Below are positions 41,112 to 42,923 of a stretch of DNA of 42,923 nucleotides, in pieces. The translations under genes were made by a program, and so were the position numbers. The stretch is taken from positions 1 to 42,923 of the forward strand of contig JAEETL010000022.1 in NCBI GenBank assembly GCA_016290325.1, written 5' to 3'. The notes under the pieces were generated by a model. The model saw only the letters and a list, made by a program, of their open reading frames with translations, made no database searches and was not told the origin of the DNA. Origin of the DNA: Muribaculaceae bacterium (GTDB lineage: Bacteria; Bacteroidota; Bacteroidia; Bacteroidales; Muribaculaceae). The first letter of the stretch is position 1. Each line of letters opens with the position of its first letter.

Positions 41112-42052
41112 TTTGCGGCCTCCTCTTTCTTTTGTGGTTGTTCAACCGGGCGGGTTGCCTCGACAAAGTTCACGGCGCGCTGATAGGCCACCTCGTTGTC
41201 ATCGGCCAGCGGACGGGCATTGGCAAACTTCACGATGTCGGCCACCTCGAGAATCATCTCCAGCTGCTCGTTCACGGCCTTGGTTTCGTCGTTGCGCTTG
41301 AGGGTATCGATGATCTGTGACGAGGTCATCTCCACGGCGTTGATGTGGAAACGGCGGTCGATATACACGCGCAGGATGTCGGTTAAACCAGTAAAGTACT
41401 CTTTCTCCTGACCTTGTTGCCACAGTTGTGCGGCTTTGAGGTTCTGCAGGTTGATCATCGCTTCCTCATATGGCGGCAAGCGTTTCTTGGTAGGCTTTAA
41501 CGGGTTGATCCCTTTCTTGTAGTACTTGCGGTAAGCCCAGATGCCGCCAACGATGAGCAGCAGTGCCAGTAGCCACAGCCACCAGTAGCCGGGCAGCCAA
41601 TCCAGTACGTTAAACGGCACTTCCTCAACGGGCTTGATGTCGTGGATGTCCTTCATTTGTCTTACATCCACGGGAAGCACCTTGAGCGACAGTTGGTTGC
41701 AGTAGGCGGTGTCCCCGTTCACTACATAAGGGATGGGCTTGATGATCCACATACCCGAGTCAAAACTCTGGATGATGAGGTCGCGGTTGATTTGGATGCG
41801 GTTGTTGTCCAGGTCGGTCGTGTCGGCCGCAGGGCGATCGGCAATCTCGATCATGGCGTTGAGCGTGTCGAGCTGCTCACCAGGGAAAAAGCCGCGCGCG
41901 TCCTTGTCTTGGGTAATTTCCAGGTGCAGGGTAGTGGTCTTGCCCATGAGCAGCGTGGCACTGTCGAGCCGCGCCTTGAAAGTGACGTTACCACCCCAAG
42001 CGGTTGCCGTTGCGGCGATCAGCACAAGGGCAGTCATCACGATATGTCTCAT
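41108..42052 (-). CDS. Bat operon membrane protein, DUF4381-like
   Basis: A 314-residue protein between DUF58 and BatA, the usual place for a DUF4381-like or BatD-like protein. The longer reading starts with TTG at 42064; ATG at 42052 is better because it starts the signal peptide MRHIVMTALVLIAATATAWG. A periplasmic beta domain (about 24-140: VTFKARLDSATLLMGKTTTL), one transmembrane helix (WLWLLALLLIVGGIWAY, about 165-182) and a cytoplasmic helical domain (YEEAMINLQNLKAAQLWQQG, FTGLTDILRVYIDRRFHINA) follow. Layout resembles a short BatD without the extra repeats. Confidence 0.85.
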   Translation of the reverse strand: MRHIVMTALVLIAATATAWGGNVTFKARLDSATLLMGKTTTLHLEITQDKDARGFFPGEQLDTLNAMIEIADRPAADTTDLDNNRIQINRDLIIQSFDSGMWIIKPIPYVVNGDTAYCNQLSLKVLPVDVRQMKDIHDIKPVEEVPFNVLDWLPGYWWLWLLALLLIVGGIWAYRKYYKKGINPLKPTKKRLPPYEEAMINLQNLKAAQLWQQGQEKEYFTGLTDILRVYIDRRFHINAVEMTSSQIIDTLKRNDETKAVNEQLEMILEVADIVKFANARPLADDNEVAYQRAVNFVEATRPVEQPQKKEEAAK

Positions 42053-42091
42053 TTCGTTTCTCAAAATTATAATAGACTAAAGTTGTTATGG

Positions 42092-42923
42092 CTAGCGTCT
42101 AACGCCACGATTCTTGAACAGTCCCATCAGGGCGGTGACATAGTCCTCGTCGGTTGCCACACTAGCCAAATCTACGTTGCAGCGTTGTAGTGTGCTGTTC
42201 ACAGTCTGCTGCTGATTGTACCACCAGCGGCTATAGGCGTCGCGCACACGCTTACTACTCGTGTTCACCCACTTGAGGTTGCCGCACTCGGCGTCGCGCA
42301 CGCGCATTAGGCCCACGTCGGGCAGTTGCGCTTCGCGTTTGTCATAGACCTGCACGGCGATGACGTCATGCTTGTGATTGGCGATCGACAACGACTTGCT
42401 GTAGTCGTGCTCGTCGATAAAATCACTCACCAGGAAGGTGGTGCAGCGCTTCTTCAATGCACTCGTCATGTACTCGAGCACCATGTTGATGTCGGTGCCC
42501 ACGCCCTCGGGCTGGAAATCGAGCAATTCACGTATGACCAGCAGGATGTGCTTGCGACCCTTCTTGGGCGGGATGAACTTCTCCACCTTGTCGCTAAAGA
42601 AGATCACACCCACCTTGTCATTGTTCTCGATGGCCGAGAACGCGATGGTGGCACCGATCTCGGCCATCATCTCGCGCTTGGCGACACCCACGGCACCAAA
42701 GTCCTTGCTGCCGCTCACGTCAACCAGGAGCATTACCGTCAGCTCGCGTTCCTCCTCATAGACCTTGACATAGGGGCGGTTATAGCGGGCCGTGACGTTC
42801 CAATCGATGTCGCGCACGTCGTCACCATACTGGTACTCGCGCACCTCGCTGAAGGTCATACCCCTGCCCTTGAAGGCCGAGTGGTACTCGCCGGCAAATA
42901 TGTTCTGCGACAGGCCCTTGGTC
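42092..42923 (-). CDS. DUF58 protein of the Bat operon (N-terminus outside window)
   Basis: Partial at its 5' end: the frame is open to the window edge and reads FAGEYHSAFKGRGMTFSEVR before the internal Met at 42859. This block is the classic DUF58 signature, continuing YQYGDDVRDIDWNVTARYNR. A degenerate VWA-like domain (MLLVDVSGSKDFG, with a DxSxS-type site) follows, then TTFLVSDFIDEHDYSKSL and VIAVQVYDKREAQLPDVG. DUF58 proteins work with a MoxR AAA+ ATPase, normally the next gene upstream, which would lie outside the window. The 39-base gap to the next gene fits one operon. Confidence 0.93.
   Translation of the reverse strand, partial: TKGLSQNIFAGEYHSAFKGRGMTFSEVREYQYGDDVRDIDWNVTARYNRPYVKVYEEERELTVMLLVDVSGSKDFGAVGVAKREMMAEIGATIAFSAIENNDKVGVIFFSDKVEKFIPPKKGRKHILLVIRELLDFQPEGVGTDINMVLEYMTSALKKRCTTFLVSDFIDEHDYSKSLSIANHKHDVIAVQVYDKREAQLPDVGLMRVRDAECGNLKWVNTSSKRVRDAYSRWWYNQQQTVNSTLQRCNVDLASVATDEDYVTALMGLFKNRGVRR

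Overview
The window looks like chromosome of a Bacteroidales bacterium, probably Prevotellaceae or Muribaculaceae (the genus cannot be fixed from sequence alone). The evidence is the Bacteroidetes promoter pattern (TTTG, a spacer of about 19 to 21 bases, then TAnnTTTG) before many genes, absence of clear Shine-Dalgarno sites, a complete aerotolerance (Bat) operon, a DUF4954 protein, a GH125 mannosidase, dockerin-like repeats in a secreted enzyme, and a two-cytidylyltransferase Kdo-type locus. No phage, insertion sequence, CRISPR array or rRNA operon was seen.

Layout. 1-2615 (minus): start of a secreted, probably outer-membrane protein; a tRNA-dihydrouridine synthase coupled to a dockerin-tagged sialidase-like enzyme. 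2815-5775 (plus): TrkA-TrkH potassium uptake and a CAU tRNA. 5812-6278: a four-helix-bundle gene sandwiched between inverted arrays of a 7-base repeat and two strong hairpins. 6268-11679 (minus): DUF4954 beta-helix protein, GH125 mannosidase, RluD-like pseudouridine synthase, PASTA membrane protein. 11903-15049 (minus): a compact three-gene unit with a KdsB-like cytidylyltransferase, a pyruvate-aldolase/DUF115-like fusion and a stand-alone DUF115-like protein, the best candidate here for an undescribed system. 15239-21598 (minus): GH2 beta-galactosidase, canonical KdsB, LUD protein, DedA-type membrane protein, CE1 esterase. 21980-22639 (plus): outer-membrane beta-barrel. 22789-23412 (minus): RelE/YoeB toxin-antitoxin pair with a palindromic operator. 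23413-24029: long gene-poor stretch with a candidate small RNA. 24083-26746 (minus): GH13 lipoprotein and an unrecognised coiled-coil protein with apparent internal duplication. 27135-32148 (plus): acyltransferase, metallophosphoesterase, Tex, small membrane protein. 32079-34639 (minus): small DNA-binding protein, universal stress protein, acyltransferase-3 operon. 34746-42923 (minus): PAP2 phosphatase and the Bat operon (BatE, D, C, B, A, a DUF4381-like protein, DUF58 protein running off the end).

How the parts may work together. Sialidase-like, GH2, GH125, CE1 and GH13 secreted enzymes suggest glycan foraging in a gut-type habitat, but there is no SusC/SusD pair here. The 11903-15049 operon contains the three activities needed to make, activate and transfer a keto-sugar acid (pyruvate-dependent aldolase, CMP transferase, Maf-like DUF115 protein); this is inference from family knowledge. 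A second theme is non-coding: intergenic gaps throughout are filled with in-register 7-base repeats related to TTTAGAG or TTTAGGC, several directly following hairpins.
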